Counted from the stretch's first letter, positions 1-11,679 are shown. The stretch is DNA of 64,000 nt from Glaciozyma antarctica PI12 (GCA_002917775.1 KZ627149.1:874673-938672); one strand, 5' to 3'. Notes: generated from the sequence alone by a model not told the origin. Numbers and translations are program-made.

Positions 1-917
1 GAAAAAANNAAAANGAGAAAAGCTCAGCGCAACTCCAAACGTATCGAAAAACTATGGATATAACGAATGTTGGCGGAGAGTACTCACCTTGCAAAGGTCA
101 GTCTCGGGCGAGCAATCATTCTCGCTCTCCTTTACAGCACCTTGCCACCTCGCTCTCGTGCGTTTATTCATCTCCTCGACTCTTTAAAAAACTCGCAGTA
201 GCGCCACTCCAAAGGGATATCAGGATGGTTGACTCCTCAAGCTCTCAGCAAACCGCACCACTGAAGCGAGGGCAAGCTTCTCGCTCTCGCTCTAGATCTG
301 TACCTCCCAAATCCGTTCACAAAGTGCCTCTGCTACTATGCAGTAAGCTCAAAAGCGTCGATGCGTCGTGGGAAGCAGACATTGGCAGTAAACTCCCCAT
401 CTTGCCAAGGTCGACCCGTGCAAGTGGATCGTTCTCGCTCCCTCGCTGCACTCACCTCGTCTTTCTCTCCGTATCCTAGCTTCTTCGAACAAGTATACAA
501 ACCGTCCCCGCGAACCCGACGAAAGAAAAAGATCAGAACCACGTTCGCCGGCGTCCGCACGATTAGGCTGCGTCCGGGGCAACGCGCACGGATCCCCAGG
601 AAACTGCGCCTCGATGATTAAATCGACGTACTGCTGATCAGTACGCGTACAGTCCTCTCCTCTCCTCTCCTCGAAACGACCCACATTGACCGCCGAGCCA
701 AAGCAGCGAAGACAGTGCGAAGACGCGGCGATCGCAAACAGCCCAGGGCGGGCGATGACCGATTCTCCCTTGTCCTTGTTCTTCACCTCCAGATCAGCAA
801 CCAGCTCCGCACTCTTGACTGCTTACCTCGCGCAGAACAAACTCGCCAGCACCTCAACTCAACTGCACCTGCCGTTGGAACCTCTTCTCCTCGTACGACC
901 AGCTCGACTCTCGCAAG
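1..917. other. Window edge and upstream region, no gene supported
   Basis: The first 14 bases contain unresolved Ns in an A-rich string, which suggests a contig end. The rest has several overlapping open frames on both strands with biased, low-complexity composition and no recognisable domain. I read the right part as promoter and leader of the gene starting at 918. Confidence 0.5.
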
Positions 918-1721
918 ATGCTTGGACAGTCCGATGGTGCGCGCTGCCCTCCTCGCCGCCAGGGTGGACCTTGCTAACGCTTCATTCTGCAGTCGTGACC
1001 ATGCTGGCCAAGAAGCCCCCTCAACACGAGTCTTTCCAGATCCTGTGCGTCTCCGACCCGTCTTCCCAGTCCACTCACTGACGCCTCTTCCCCCTCCAGC
1101 TCCGCCTACATCTACAACAAGTCGAGCCACGGCAACCTCCCTTCCGAAACGCTCGCCAAAGTCCTCGCCATCCAGCGCAAGCTCGTCATCGCGCATGGCC
1201 CCATCCCGACCACCTCCCCCGTCGGCCGCGCCTTCGAAGCAGCCAGGTCTCAGCTCCTCCAAGCAAACCGCCGATGGATCACCATGGGGCCTCGAGCGTT
1301 CGGTGCCCTAGGAGAGATCGGTAGCGCCAGCTCGGACGATGCTCGAATCGCTTGGACGAAAGCTACGGATGGGAAGGTCAAGACGTTCGACGATGGGACG
1401 CGCGGAGGGACGATTGCGATTGATGCGGGGAGGGTGGTGGGACCTCAGAGGCAGCCGCACGAGGCGCCGCCGCAGTACCAACCGCCGGAGGAGGAAGAGG
1501 TGAACGAGGTCACCGGTGAGCTCGAGGGAGTGCTGGCGGGGAAGACGCAGCAGGAGCTCGATGTGGAAGCGGGGAGGGCAAACCTCGCGCGGCTGAGGGC
1601 GGACATGATGAGGAGGCAGGAGATGGAGCTGCAGCCAGAGGCGGAGATGAGCATGTTGGCGCCGATGCCGGGACCGATGGCGGTTGAAGGAACTCGGGGA
1701 CAGGGGACGAGGACGGCGTGA
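918..1721 (+). CDS. Hypothetical protein, about 230 aa, three exons
   Basis: I do not recognise this protein. The proposed model starts at ATG 918. A 19-nt first exon is followed by an intron (937-992) with a GCTAAC branch site and CAG acceptor. A second exon, 993-1044, is followed by an intron at 1045-1099 with a CTGAC branch site. The third exon runs in one frame to TGA at 1719-1721. All three phases agree, which is the main support. The N-terminal half looks globular (motif SAYIYNKSSHGNLPSETLAK). The C-terminal half is rich in Gln, Glu and Pro, with a likely helical charged stretch and a Met/Pro-rich tail. It could be a lineage-specific protein. No function is proposed. Confidence 0.6.
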
Positions 1722-2208
1722 TTCTGGTGCTAGGTGAGTCGAATCTCCAGTCTTGCAGAGGCGAAGCAGGGAGCTGATCGTCTCGCGCAGCGTTGGGGTT
1801 TGGATGAGGCTCTTCTTTCGACGTACCTGTTGTCTTGCTATTTTAAACGATTTGAGGTTTCATTCACGAGGCTTCCCCGCTTCGTGTAGCTTCGATGAAC
1901 GATCTGGTTTGGCGGCTCAGGGAGGTGCGAGAGAAGGGAAGGTCCCGTGCGAAGCGTTGCACTCGAGCTTCGCGCTACCCGAGAAAAGCTCTTCTCGCGC
2001 AGAGGTTTTCAGAGGCCTCCAGCGAAGCGCTTATGAACTTGGCGAGCGTTTCTGAGAGCTGTCGAAAGGCGAGGAGAGGAGCTTCGAGCGTCGCGCCGTC
2101 GCCCGGCGCCCGCGCGTCTCGAGTTCTCTTCCTTCCTCGCCTTCCTCAGCGTCAACTCCACCTCTCGCACCCTCCAATTCCTACTCCTACCTCCTCGTAC
2201 AGCTCTGA
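1722..2208. other. Intergenic region
   Basis: There is no supported gene between the unknown gene and the BTB-like gene. Open frames here are short and compositionally biased. It probably holds the terminator of the first gene and the promoter of the second. Confidence 0.5.
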
Positions 2209-3432
2209 ATGATCGAGATGGACCCTCAGCCAGCAGGTGAGCAATCACATCCTGATCGCGTCGACAACGCGTGTGACCTCATCTGACGCGACGTGCTCAC
2301 CCTCCAGGACCACCACCGGTGTACACGGTCGTCGCACGCGGTACCGATTTCACCCTCAGCCGCTCGCAGATCGAGTTCGACTCGCCCAACCTCTTCACGA
2401 CTGCCTTCCTGGACCACGACTTCTCGGAGGCGTCGAGCCATATTCTTCGAACGAACCACCACCCCCTGCTCTTCGCGCTTATCTAAGAGGTGCGTAACCT
2501 CAGATACGTGAGTAGGAGCTTCTTCTGTCGCGACAGGAGCAGTACCTCGCCGGCTACGACATCCTTCCCCTCCAACTCCCTGCCCTCCCTCCCTTCATGA
2601 GCGTCGAAACCGCCGCTCGCAACCTCTCCAAAGACGCCGAGTACTTCCAACTCGATCGATTGCACGCTCTCCTCAACCCTCCTCCTCCACCTCCGACTGA
2701 GGACCTCCTTTCGCGCCTCGAGACTCGAGGGTTTCCCCGTATCGTCCCTATCGAGGATCTGGAGACGGGAAAGGCGCAGCTGAAGACGAGAACGGCCGTT
2801 GCTTTGCCCAAGGAGTGGAACTCCTCGGACAACAACATGGATCTCTGCCTGGTCGAAGATTCGCTTCCTCCCTCCATCCTGATGCGAAACGTTCATCTTT
2901 GGTAAGCCTTTTCGCTTCTCTCTTCACTGCCACAAGCTTATCGCTCCAAAGCTTCAAAACCATCGACTCTCTTTGTGCCGCGGATCCCATCACTCTCGAA
3001 TTCAAGCCATACCAATCCATGTCCTTCAGCGGCGGGGCTTCGCTGGGCAACGTACCCGTCGTGGTCGCGTCCCTCAGTTTTATCACCACCGATTTCGACC
3101 AACAAGAGCCGGAAGACGCATGGAGTGGTTCGCTCCCTGCCACCATCACCATCGAAGGCGAGACGGGAACCCTCGTCGACCTGCACTTAGCGCTCGGCGG
3201 CGGCAATACCGATACCTTCAGCAGGCTTTGCGAAAGATACGCATCGAAGGTATCGGACTCAACAAGCTGGGTCTTCCTTGAAGTCGTTGCGGAGGAGCTC
3301 TACTTGATGCCGATGCCAAATGGGTGCGAATTCTCGCGCCCCGAGTACCTCACGCAGATCGGCTTTGGGTTCATCTATGCGCGGTGCAAGGTGATTGCGA
3401 CGTTTGACGCGGATACGTTCTCGAGTAGCTAG
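2209..3432 (+). CDS. BTB/POZ-like domain protein with an in-frame stop
   Basis: This resembles a fungal BTB/POZ (T1-like) family that assembles through the N-terminal domain; partners and role are unknown. The model starts at ATG 2209 with a 28-nt exon and an intron at 2237-2307. The BTB core follows, with motifs TVVARGTDFTLSRSQIEFDS and FTTAFLDHDFSEASS. A second intron begins at 2490. The chain then continues with YLAGYDILPL and MSVETAARNLSKDAEYFQLD. An intron at 2902-2951 leads to the conserved C-terminal half, which ends at TAG 3430-3432. The phases fit, except that a TAA codon (2484-2486) sits in frame two codons before the second donor, inside the expected ALI-x-EYL motif. Either the gene carries a nonsense change, the base call is wrong, or an unusual splice avoids it. 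Confidence 0.7.
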
Positions 3433-3860
3433 GTGAGTCCCTCCTTTGAGTTCGATGAACTCCGCAACTGACGCTTGCTCGGCAGCGAGGTGGATTCGGG
3501 CCGTCGTCTTGTGGGGGATTGGGGAGGTTGGCGCTGGATGCAGTATCTGGACGTATTAATGGATTTTGGGAAGGTCGCGAGTATTCAACTGGTCTCCATT
3601 TTCGAGAAAGAAGAAGGAGGAGAAGAAGAGGGGCTCAGAAGGTGAAATTCTCGGCGGCGTTCGAGTTGAGAAATTCGCGAAGTCGACAGCCAGAGCTTGC
3701 GCTCTTGAAGCTTGCCCATCGCCGGCTTGTACAGGGCTTGTACACCACCACCGCTTCTCCCTCCGCTCCACCTCCCCAATCCTGCACCGCCGTCGACCTA
3801 CCGAGTACACCAGCGAGACGCCAATCCGCGACCGACCCGCCCTCGTTCTTCCTCCTCAAA
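3433..3860. other. Intergenic region, likely RNA14 promoter and leader
   Basis: The RNA14 frame is open upstream of its chosen start, but that stretch is Arg/Ser/Pro-rich and lacks family similarity. I therefore read it as promoter and 5' leader. No other gene is seen. Confidence 0.5.
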
Positions 3861-6800
3861 ATGGCGTCCTACGACCCCCGCCGACCTCCTCCTCCAGCAG
3901 CAGCAGAACCCGCACCTCCAGCACTCTCCGCCGCTGCGGAGCCTCTCGCGGAAGCCGCTGTTGAGGAGCCACTCGCAGCTGTCGTCGACGACCAACCTGC
4001 CGCGACCGGCGACGCCTCGCCCTTAGCGCCTGTTGGCTCGGCCATGGACGCCGCGATCGCAGCAACATTGGCTCTGCTCTCTTCAGACGGTGCAGGGCTG
4101 GAAGAGGAGGGGGGAGGAGGTGGAGGAGCTGAGAATGGGACGTCGGCGGAAGAGGAATCATCATCAGCGGCGGATGCAGTGGCAGCAGCAGCGGGAGACG
4201 GAGACGCCCCGATGAGAGACGCGACCTCTTTCTCCGCTTCGGCCTCGTTGACTGGCTCCCCCTTCCCCATCAAGACCGAGCTCTCAACTCCCTTCCCCTT
4301 CCCCGCTGCCCTCGATTCCGACCCTTCTACCCCGACCACGGCTCAGCTCTACGAAGACCCGGGACGACCTCTCAAAGCTGGAGGAGCTGCCAAGGCTGCC
4401 GCTGCGCCTCTGTCGAGAGTAGCCCAGCTGAATGCGAGAATCGAGAAGGACCCGCTCGACGGAGAGGCGCGATTGGCGCTCCTCGCTGATGCGGAGCAAA
4501 AGGGCGATTTGGAGAGGACGAGAGAGGTGTACGAAGACTTTTTGAGAGTCTTTCCTGATGCTGTGAGTGACGCCGAGAGCGGTACCCGAGAGATGGAGCC
4601 CAAACTGACGAGAGCTACCTCAGGCCCAACAATGGATCGCGTACGTCGACCTCGAGCTCTCGCACTCGTTCTTCCCGCGCGTCGAGGCTCTCTTCGCTCG
4701 CTGCCTTCGCCCCTCGCCCTCGGTCGACCTCTGGAAGTTCTACCTCGACTACATCCGTCGCGTCAACCCCGTCGACCCGTCGCTGGGCGACAGGGCCAAG
4801 GACGCGCGAGGAGTGATTGGGAAGAGCTTCGAGTTTGCGCTGGGTCACGTTGGGCAGGATCGACGAGCGGGAGACATGTGGATGGAGTACATTGCGTTCT
4901 TGAAGGAGGGACAGGTGCGTCCTTTCTCACTGGCGGTTGCGGAATGGAGCTGACGAGCGACGTGTAGAATCGCGGAACGTGGGAGGATCAGCAGCGCATG
5001 GACGCGCTTCGCAAGGCGTACCAACGAGCGGTTCAGATTCCTCTCAACAACGTCGAGCAGATTTGGCAGGAGTACAACCAGTTCGAGAACAGCATGAACA
5101 AAATGACCGTGCGTCGTCGCACTCCCTCGCTTACTCTCTCCCACTAACCACTCCTGCTTCCGTTCACCAGGCCAAGAAGTTCGTCGCTGAGCTCTCCCCC
5201 TCCTACATGACCGCGCGCAAAGTCCTTCGAGAGCTGCGCGCGCTCTACGACGCCGTTTCGACCCCTACTCTCGCTCTCCCCCGTCGTCCCGACTGGTCCT
5301 CAGACGAGGACTGCGCGAGCCTCGAGATGTGGCGCAAGTACGTCTCGTACGAGGAGGGGAACCCGCTCGACATCGAGGAGCCGATGGCGCTGCAGATGCG
5401 TGTCGCGTTTGCGTACAAGAAGGCGGTTGCGAGTCTAAGGTTCTATTCCGAGATCTGGTGAGTGTGGCTGCTGCGACGTCGCGGAAGGTGACTGACGAGT
5501 GGGGCAGGTACTTGGCGGCAAATTACAACCTCAAGCTCAGCAAGGCTGATGAGGCGCGTACGCTTCTCCAGTCTGGCATGACTGCCAATCCCTCGAGGTT
5601 CGTCTTCTTCCTTCATCGTCCAGGCCCACCTACTTATGCGTTCGCACAGCTTGCTCCTCGGATACACTCTCGCCGAACTCGAAGAAGGTCGCGGCGAGCT
5701 CCCCGCCTGCTACAAGATCTACGACGACCTCATCGTCCACTTCCACGCGCGTCTCGCCTCGCTCGAAGCTGCGACGGAGCAGGAGATCGTCGAGGCGATG
5801 GCGGCGTTCGACGCTGCGGCCGAGTTGGAGGAGCAGAAGCCTGAGCTATTGGGCTTTGGAGATGAGGAGGAGGGGAGGCAGAAGACGGTACAGGAGAAGG
5901 AGGAGGCCAAGATGGCGATTCGGAAGAAGAGGGAGGAGGAGATCAATGTCGCCAAGAGGGGGGCGGCGAACGTTTGGATCACGGAGATGAGGTTCGCAAG
6001 GCGTGCGGAGGTGAGTTCGATCTCGTGTTGAAGAAGGTGACGGGAGCTGACGAGTTTTCGACTTGCAGGGTATCAAGCAGGCTCGATCGGTGTTCACCAA
6101 GGCGAGGAAGTCTCCCTTCCTCGCGTGGCAGGTGTACGAGGCGTCTGGTACGTGCTCATCCTCTCCTTGCCTCGACGTTCGACGCTGACGAGTTTATTCG
6201 CAGCGACGATGGAGCTCCTCTGGAACAACGAGCCCAAGATTGCGACCAACATCTTCGAACTCGGCCTCAAGTCGTTCTCGCAGGATCCCGAGTACATTCT
6301 CCAGTACCTCGACTTCCTCATTCGCTCCAACAACCCTAATAGTGCGTTCTCTCCGTTTTGCGCTCTTATTGGATCCCCACTGACGCGCTCACTCGCTCCA
6401 GACGCCCGTGCTCTCTTCGAGCGAACAGTCGCCCTCGTCGAGCCTGCAAAGGCCAAGCCGGTCTGGGACCGCATGTCGCAGTATGAGTACCAGTACGGCG
6501 ACTTCCTCGCGGCGCAGAAGATTTTCCAGCGCTACTCGGAGGCGTTCCCCGAAGGTCCGCTCGCTTCTCCATCCCGTATCGTGCTCTCGCTGACTTATCT
6601 TCCTCTAGCATCTCCCATCGAGCGCTTCGCTCAGCGTCACGGCTACTTGGGCTTGGACGACGCCATCACGCAGGACCTCGGCCTCTCCATCGCTTCCACC
6701 TCTCGCGACGCCGGAGAACGTCGCTCCCGCTCCCCCTCTCCTCGCCGCCTCGGTCCCGGCAAGCGCGGTCCTTCAGTAGAGCCTCGCGACGCTTACGAGC

Positions 6801-7453
6801 GTGGACCCTCGCTCGAGCGCGCGGCGTACGTCGGTCCCGGGCAACAGGCCGACTACGGCGCGAAGCGACTTAAGCAGCATCACCCCGAGGGATCGCCGGC
6901 GCCGTCGTCCACTGGCGGAGGAGGAGGAGGAGGAGGTTACGGAAGAGGACCGCAAGGACCGCAAGGACCGGCTCCGCTTGCTGGAGGATGGGGACGCGCG
7001 CCGAGGGAGGAGCCGCCGATGGACGACTACGACTTGTCGAGGTCGGGTCGTCGGCGCCCGCTTGACTACGCGCCGCCGCCGCACATCAACAGGCCTGTCC
7101 CTTACGCGCTCGATAGTCGCAGCGAGACGGTCGCTATCCTCCCCGATGCCGTCGTCTTCTTCCTCAGCATCTTGCCCGGCGCGTCTTCGTTCAATGGTGC
7201 GTCTTTCTTTTCTCTCTCGCGCGACACTTCGTCCGACTCGCTCTTCGCAGGTCCCATGCTCAATCCCGCTTCCGTCGTCGACGTAATTGGCACGACTATG
7301 CTTCCTGGTACCGCGCCCGGTCCTGGACTGCCAGGAGAGCGTCTCGGTATCCCTCCTCGCCCGAAGCCTCCTCAGCAGAGCTACGGAGGAGGGAGCCCGC
7401 GTCGTGGTGGTGGAGGTGGAGGAGGTCAGTACTTGGCGTCTCGTGCGTACTGA
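3861..7453 (+). CDS. RNA14: mRNA 3'-end processing protein RNA14 (CstF77-like)
   Basis: RNA14 is the HAT-repeat scaffold of cleavage factor IA, which positions the cleavage and polyadenylation machinery on nuclear pre-mRNA. I chose ATG 3861 (MASYDPRRPPPP) because it has an A-rich Kozak context; the open frame upstream is low-complexity. The first ~200 residues are acidic and Ala/Gly/Ser-rich. HAT-type helical repeats follow over several exons: SRVAQLNARIEKDPLDGEAR, QQWIAYVDLELSHSFFPRVE, NNVEQIWQEYNQFENSMNK, ITEMRFARRAEGIKQARSVF, NNEPKIATNIFELGLKSF and KPVWDRMSQYEYQYGDFLAA. The tail is Arg/Gly/Pro-rich and includes the monkeytail-like segment. Introns at 4563, 4915, 5109, 5458, 5598, 6011, 6148, 6342, 6555 and 7197 all keep phase. 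The stop at 7453 assumes no splicing after 7424; a canonical intron at 7425-7477 would instead add a longer Gly/Arg tail. The unspliced model is about 1,010 aa, longer than the yeast protein because of the N-terminal extension. Confidence 0.9.
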
Positions 7454-7619
7454 GCGTGAGCTGACGACGTTGCGCAGGACGAGAGCCCGATTACGGTTAC
7501 GGAGGACGCGATGGGGGACGAGGGGGAGGGGGAGGAGGGGGACGAAAGGCCTCGTTATTGAGCTCTCGTGTCTTGAAGCTGTCAATCAATCGGGCTGAAA
7601 GGATCGCTATTTATCGAGT

Positions 7620-9647
7620 TCATGCTGTTGCAGCTTTCCGCTTCGCTTCTCCCGCTTCCTCCTCGCCCCGAGCTTCGACCTCTACATCAAGCGTCTCCAC
7701 CTCCACCTCCACCACTCGCTTCCACCGCTTCACCAACCGCGCCTTCACTGCGCGTCCGACCACCTCTCTCGCCTCCGCCGTCCCCCACAGATCCGACCTC
7801 TTATCAATCCGCCTCCACCACCTCGCCACTTTCTCCGCAAAGCGCTTCTTCGGACCTGACTGCGTCCGATGCTCCTCTTCGTCGAGTGCAAGCCTCAGCA
7901 TGAGGAGCGCGACCTTCGGCGGGACGAACTCGATCATCTTCGCCCCGTCGTCCGCTTCTCCAAACGTCCTTCGCGCCCTCGTCGTCTCCTCCGGAAGGCC
8001 GTACGCCCTTCCCATCCATTCAACACTACCACACGCTCGTTCCCATTGTGGTGATAGAGCGCGTACGCTCTGAACGAGTTCGAGGAGGGTGGTGGCGTTG
8101 GGAGCGACGGGGTAGGAAGGGGGAGAGTTGGAGCAGAGGAATTCGGTGATGAAGGCTTGGCAGGACTGTGGAGGGGCGCCGTCGATGATGAGAGCACGGA
8201 GGAGGATGTTGAGGAGGACGAGGAGGGTCTTCTCGTAGGTCGCGCAAGCGCGGATGAAGGTCGAGTCGGTTGGGGGAGACGGGGTGAACAGAGAGGGAGG
8301 ACGAAGTCGAGGGAGAATAAAGACGGGTGCCGGGCGGTAGATGACGAGGGGTGAAGAGGGTTTCGGAGGCGGGGGAGGTGGAGGAGGGGGAGGAATGTCG
8401 GAGGGTTTGGGGCGATTCGAGGAAAGCCAGGCCTGCGCGACGTGGAACGCTTCCGGCGCACGACAGTCCTGGACAAGAGACTCGACGAGTACGGTGATAT
8501 CGTAGTTGGAGAGTCCCCGAACGCGTTGCGGGATAAGCGTCCTCTGCCGCTGAAGTCGTCCATCGAGGTCCGCATGCACCTCGACCGAATCCTGCGTCCC
8601 CGCGGCCCCAATCGCCCTCGCTCCAACCTTCCGCTCCCACTCCTCCTGTATCTTCCTCGCCTCGCTCTTCGTGCGCGCCTTCCAAACGTCCCCTCTCCCC
8701 TTCCCCTTGTCGCCCAAATCCCTCCTCCAGTTCAACAGCGGCAATAACGTTCTCCCCCTCTCCCCCGACGACGCCACCAGCTCCTGCACCGTCGCCGCAT
8801 CCCCGCGCGTCAACGCCGCACGCAAGAGCGTCCGCACGAGCGAGTCGGTCCGGCTGATCCCACGCTCCGCCATCTCGTCCAGGACTTGTCGAGCGGCGAG
8901 GAGGTCGCGTTGCTCGTAGCAGTAGTGTACGACGAGGGCGTACGACCGGGGAGAGATGAAGGGGCGAAGAAGAGGGTGGGAATGGAAGGAGGTGATGAAG
9001 GCGGCGGTAGGAGGTTGGTGGAGTCTCCGCAGGCGAACGAGGAGGGCGAACAGTTCCCTCTCCGACGCTGGGAGTCTCTCCTGCTTGTCCGCCCCATTCC
9101 ACAAGACCGCAGAGCTTGCGAACCCTCTCCTCCCTCCCGTCCCTCCCATCTTCTTCGCCGAGGGCCTCTTCCCCCTTGCCCCTGCCTCCCCACGCTCTCC
9201 TCCTCCCGCGCGCGCACCCTCCAGCATCTTACTAAGCTGTCTCTCCAATCTCCCCCTCTCCCGCTCGTCCGCCTTGCTCTCCGCCGCGATCCTAAGCCGT
9301 TTCCGATCATCCCAAAAGACGTTCGCGCTCCGCGCTACGATTCCAGCAGCTTTGCTCCCTCCAACGGCGCAGACGAGCGGCGTTTTGCGGAGCCGGAGTC
9401 GTTCGCGAGATGCAGCCAGCTCGGGGGTGAGAGAGTCGGTGGGGGCGACGGGAGGAGGGAGGTGAGAAGCGCGGTTGCGCGCCAATCTCTCGTCGGACCG
9501 CGCGAGACGGGCTTTAGCGAGCTTGTCAAGCGACACTGTAAATGAGGAGCGGGGAGCGGGCGTCGTGCTAGTCGTGCTGAAGAGGCGGAGGGGGAGAGGA
9601 GGGGAGGAAAAGAGGACTGTCGTCCGGAGGTGTTGGAGGTGCTGCAT
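7620..9647 (-). CDS. Mitochondrial PPR-like protein, intronless, 675 aa
   Basis: This is one uninterrupted frame, unusual among its intron-rich neighbours. The N-terminus (MQHLQHLRTTVLFSSPPLP...RLFSTTS) is rich in Arg, Ser and Leu with no acids, as in a mitochondrial presequence. The middle contains helical-pair segments resembling degenerate pentatricopeptide repeats: YALVVHYCYEQRDLLAARQV, LDEMAERGISRTDSLVRTLL and a later stretch ending FHVAQAWLSSNRPKP. A proline run and a basic C-terminus (ARLVKRWKRVV) follow. PPR-like proteins usually act in mitochondrial RNA processing or translation; that role here is inference. It converges on RNA14 with less than 200 bp between the coding ends. Confidence 0.75.
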   Translation of the reverse strand: MQHLQHLRTTVLFSSPPLPLRLFSTTSTTPAPRSSFTVSLDKLAKARLARSDERLARNRASHLPPPVAPTDSLTPELAASRERLRLRKTPLVCAVGGSKAAGIVARSANVFWDDRKRLRIAAESKADERERGRLERQLSKMLEGARAGGGERGEAGARGKRPSAKKMGGTGGRRGFASSAVLWNGADKQERLPASERELFALLVRLRRLHQPPTAAFITSFHSHPLLRPFISPRSYALVVHYCYEQRDLLAARQVLDEMAERGISRTDSLVRTLLRAALTRGDAATVQELVASSGERGRTLLPLLNWRRDLGDKGKGRGDVWKARTKSEARKIQEEWERKVGARAIGAAGTQDSVEVHADLDGRLQRQRTLIPQRVRGLSNYDITVLVESLVQDCRAPEAFHVAQAWLSSNRPKPSDIPPPPPPPPPPKPSSPLVIYRPAPVFILPRLRPPSLFTPSPPTDSTFIRACATYEKTLLVLLNILLRALIIDGAPPQSCQAFITEFLCSNSPPSYPVAPNATTLLELVQSVRALSPQWERACGSVEWMGRAYGLPEETTRARRTFGEADDGAKMIEFVPPKVALLMLRLALDEEEHRTQSGPKKRFAEKVARWWRRIDKRSDLWGTAEAREVVGRAVKARLVKRWKRVVEVEVETLDVEVEARGEEEAGEAKRKAATA

Positions 9648-10256
9648 GCGGGCGTCCCGCCAGGCATGACTGCGGAGATTGGGGGGCCGCAGGTGGAGGA
9701 GGGAGGGAGGGACGGCCGTTGTGGTCGTGCTCGTGAGGAGGTCCTGCGATCAGCTCTGGGGTTAGCTAGGCGCGGGCGCGGAGGGATGGAGGAAGGGAGC
9801 AGGAGGAAGAGGAACGGACCTGCTAGACTGGCTGATATAGGGCGCTGGGAAAGGAGGGAACAAGATCCAGCGATCTGAATTCGTGTAGGAGGAAGAGGTC
9901 GGGTCGAGGGCTTCGGAGGAAGCAGCTCTTCAGCTGTTCTCTGTCGACCAAGCCGGGGAGTAGAGTGGCGGCCTTCCTGTAGCAGTGCGATCCGGTGGTG
10001 CGGCGAAGCAGCAGCGCCGTGGGATGGGGGAGGAGACGAACCTGAGGAGCTCGACGCTCGGAGCCTCGGAAGCAGCTGACGACTTTCGACCCTAGCAGGG
10101 AACCTCCGCTCGTTTCGTGCAGCGATCCTGACCTTTGTGCAACGCAGCTCGAGCACGATAGTCCGGGAAAAAGGATATTTGCACAGCGGTCCAGCGTCCG
10201 TCCTCTCGAATCCAAGCGAAGGGAGGTGGAGGGAGGGAGACTCCCTCCCCTCTCCT
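9648..10256. other. Intergenic region between two minus-strand genes
   Basis: This stretch holds the promoter of the mitochondrial PPR-like gene and the 3' end of RVS161. It contains purine-rich runs and no supported coding exon. Confidence 0.5.
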
Positions 10257-11679
10257 CTAGGCGGTCAATCCCACGATCGACAACTCCCTCATCTCCTGCA
10301 AGCAACCCTCCACCTGCAGGAGCGACTCGTCAGTATCCAATAGTCATCCAAAGGCACCCCAGGGGAGCACCAAGCGAAGCGTACCTGCGCATCCAGCTCT
10401 CCCGCGGCGTATTGCTCCCTCACGCCTTCCGCAAAGTATCGCTGTACACCTCCAAGCTTCTCGTACCCGTCCGTCGCAAAGTGCGACTGCATCCGCACCT
10501 GTCCTCGAGGCGTCAGCATCGATCTTGGGCAAAGGAACAGACGCGACGAACCATGCACTCGAACGAAGGATCTAGGAATGGGACTCGCAAGTCTAGGATC
10601 TGAGGTAGCTCGTCCCTGAGTTGTCCGTCGATCGCCTCGAAGATCTCGCGCGCCACGTCCGACTCCTGCTCTGCCTGCGTGCGAGTGACCGATGGTCAGC
10701 TGGGACGCCAGGGAATGTGAGGGACGGGAGACGAACGCGAGGAAGTTTGCTGGTGTCTTCGGCGGGCTTGTCCGTCAATTTGCGGGCCTTGGAACGCGCC
10801 GCGTCGTAGTCGAGTAGCTGCGCGAAAGCGAGGTGGTCAGCTCCTGCCCCAGACTGCTTTTAGCGAACTCAAAGATGAGCGCACCTTCTTATGCCGCTTC
10901 GAAATGGCGTTATTGATCTCGGGCCAGTACGAGCAGAGCTTCCCAATCGGTTCCAGCACCGTCGCTCGATAAGGTGCGTCCTGTTCAGGCTCATCAGCTC
11001 CTCTCCCTCACTTCGAAGCAGGACAGGACTCACGATTCCCCGCGAAACACTCCCTTCCATTTCCTCTACTGCCCGTTTGTACGCCGTCGCCGCCATCGCT
11101 TGCTCCCCCGCGTCCGAACCGTAGAACAAGTCGATGGTGGTTGCGATTCGTGTCGACGAGGCAGAGAGGGAGCGAACGGCGTCAAGGTACGCCTTGGCCT
11201 CCTTCTGCAGTGCGTTGGCGTTCTTCTCGAGTCTAGGGAGATGGGGCGTTAGCGAGTGTACGGGGAACGGGCTCGGCCTGGCCTGGGCGGCTGGATGCTC
11301 GGGCAGGAGGGGACCGAGCGCCTCGCTTGCCGGACAGCAATAGCGGGTCAGCGGGTAGCTGGAGACTCTCCCAAAGCTGCTGCGCTTGCCGTGCCCGCTC
11401 CGCTCCACTCCTCACCTCCCCCAGCACCGCCGCCGTCATCGTCCCAAGCCTCTCCGACCTCGTCGTCGCCTCGAGGAGCACTCACAATCTGTATCGAGCC
11501 TCCTCCTCCTTGAAATCGCTATCGTCTGTCCTCTCGACTTGACCGGTCTTTTGCATGAGCGTCGTGCCTGCCCTGTTGGCGGCTTTCTTGAACCTGAGAG
11601 AGGGAGACTGGTCAGCGAGTTGCTCGTTTGGCCTGGCGGAGCTCAGCTGTGATCAAGGGACTTACCCAGACCAGCTCAT
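10257..11679 (-). CDS. RVS161: BAR-domain protein Rvs161 (Hob3)
   Basis: This is a BAR-domain membrane-curvature protein. With Rvs167 it acts in vesicle scission at endocytic sites, in actin patch function and in cell fusion. Eight exons assemble into about 263 residues, close to yeast Rvs161 (265). The N-terminus is MSWSGFKKAANRAGTTLMQK, followed by GQVERTDDSDFKEEEARY, LEKNANALQKEAKAYLDAVR, TIDLFYGSDAGEQAMAATAY, DAPYRATVLEPIGKLCSYWP, DVAREIFEAIDGQLRDELPQ, LDLRVPFLDPSFECMVRMQ and GYEKLGGVQRYFAEGVREQY. It ends LQEMRELSIVGLTA. The first exon is only 14 nt (11666-11679, five codons less one base). The last exon is 57 nt. There is no SH3 domain, which distinguishes it from Rvs167. It is divergent from the arylsulfotransferase-like gene, and the two share a promoter region of about 350 bp. 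Confidence 0.95.

Noticed and set aside
54-786. Several overlapping open frames on both strands at the left edge
   Set aside because: They are compositionally biased, mutually overlapping, and lack splice-consistent extension or recognisable domains.
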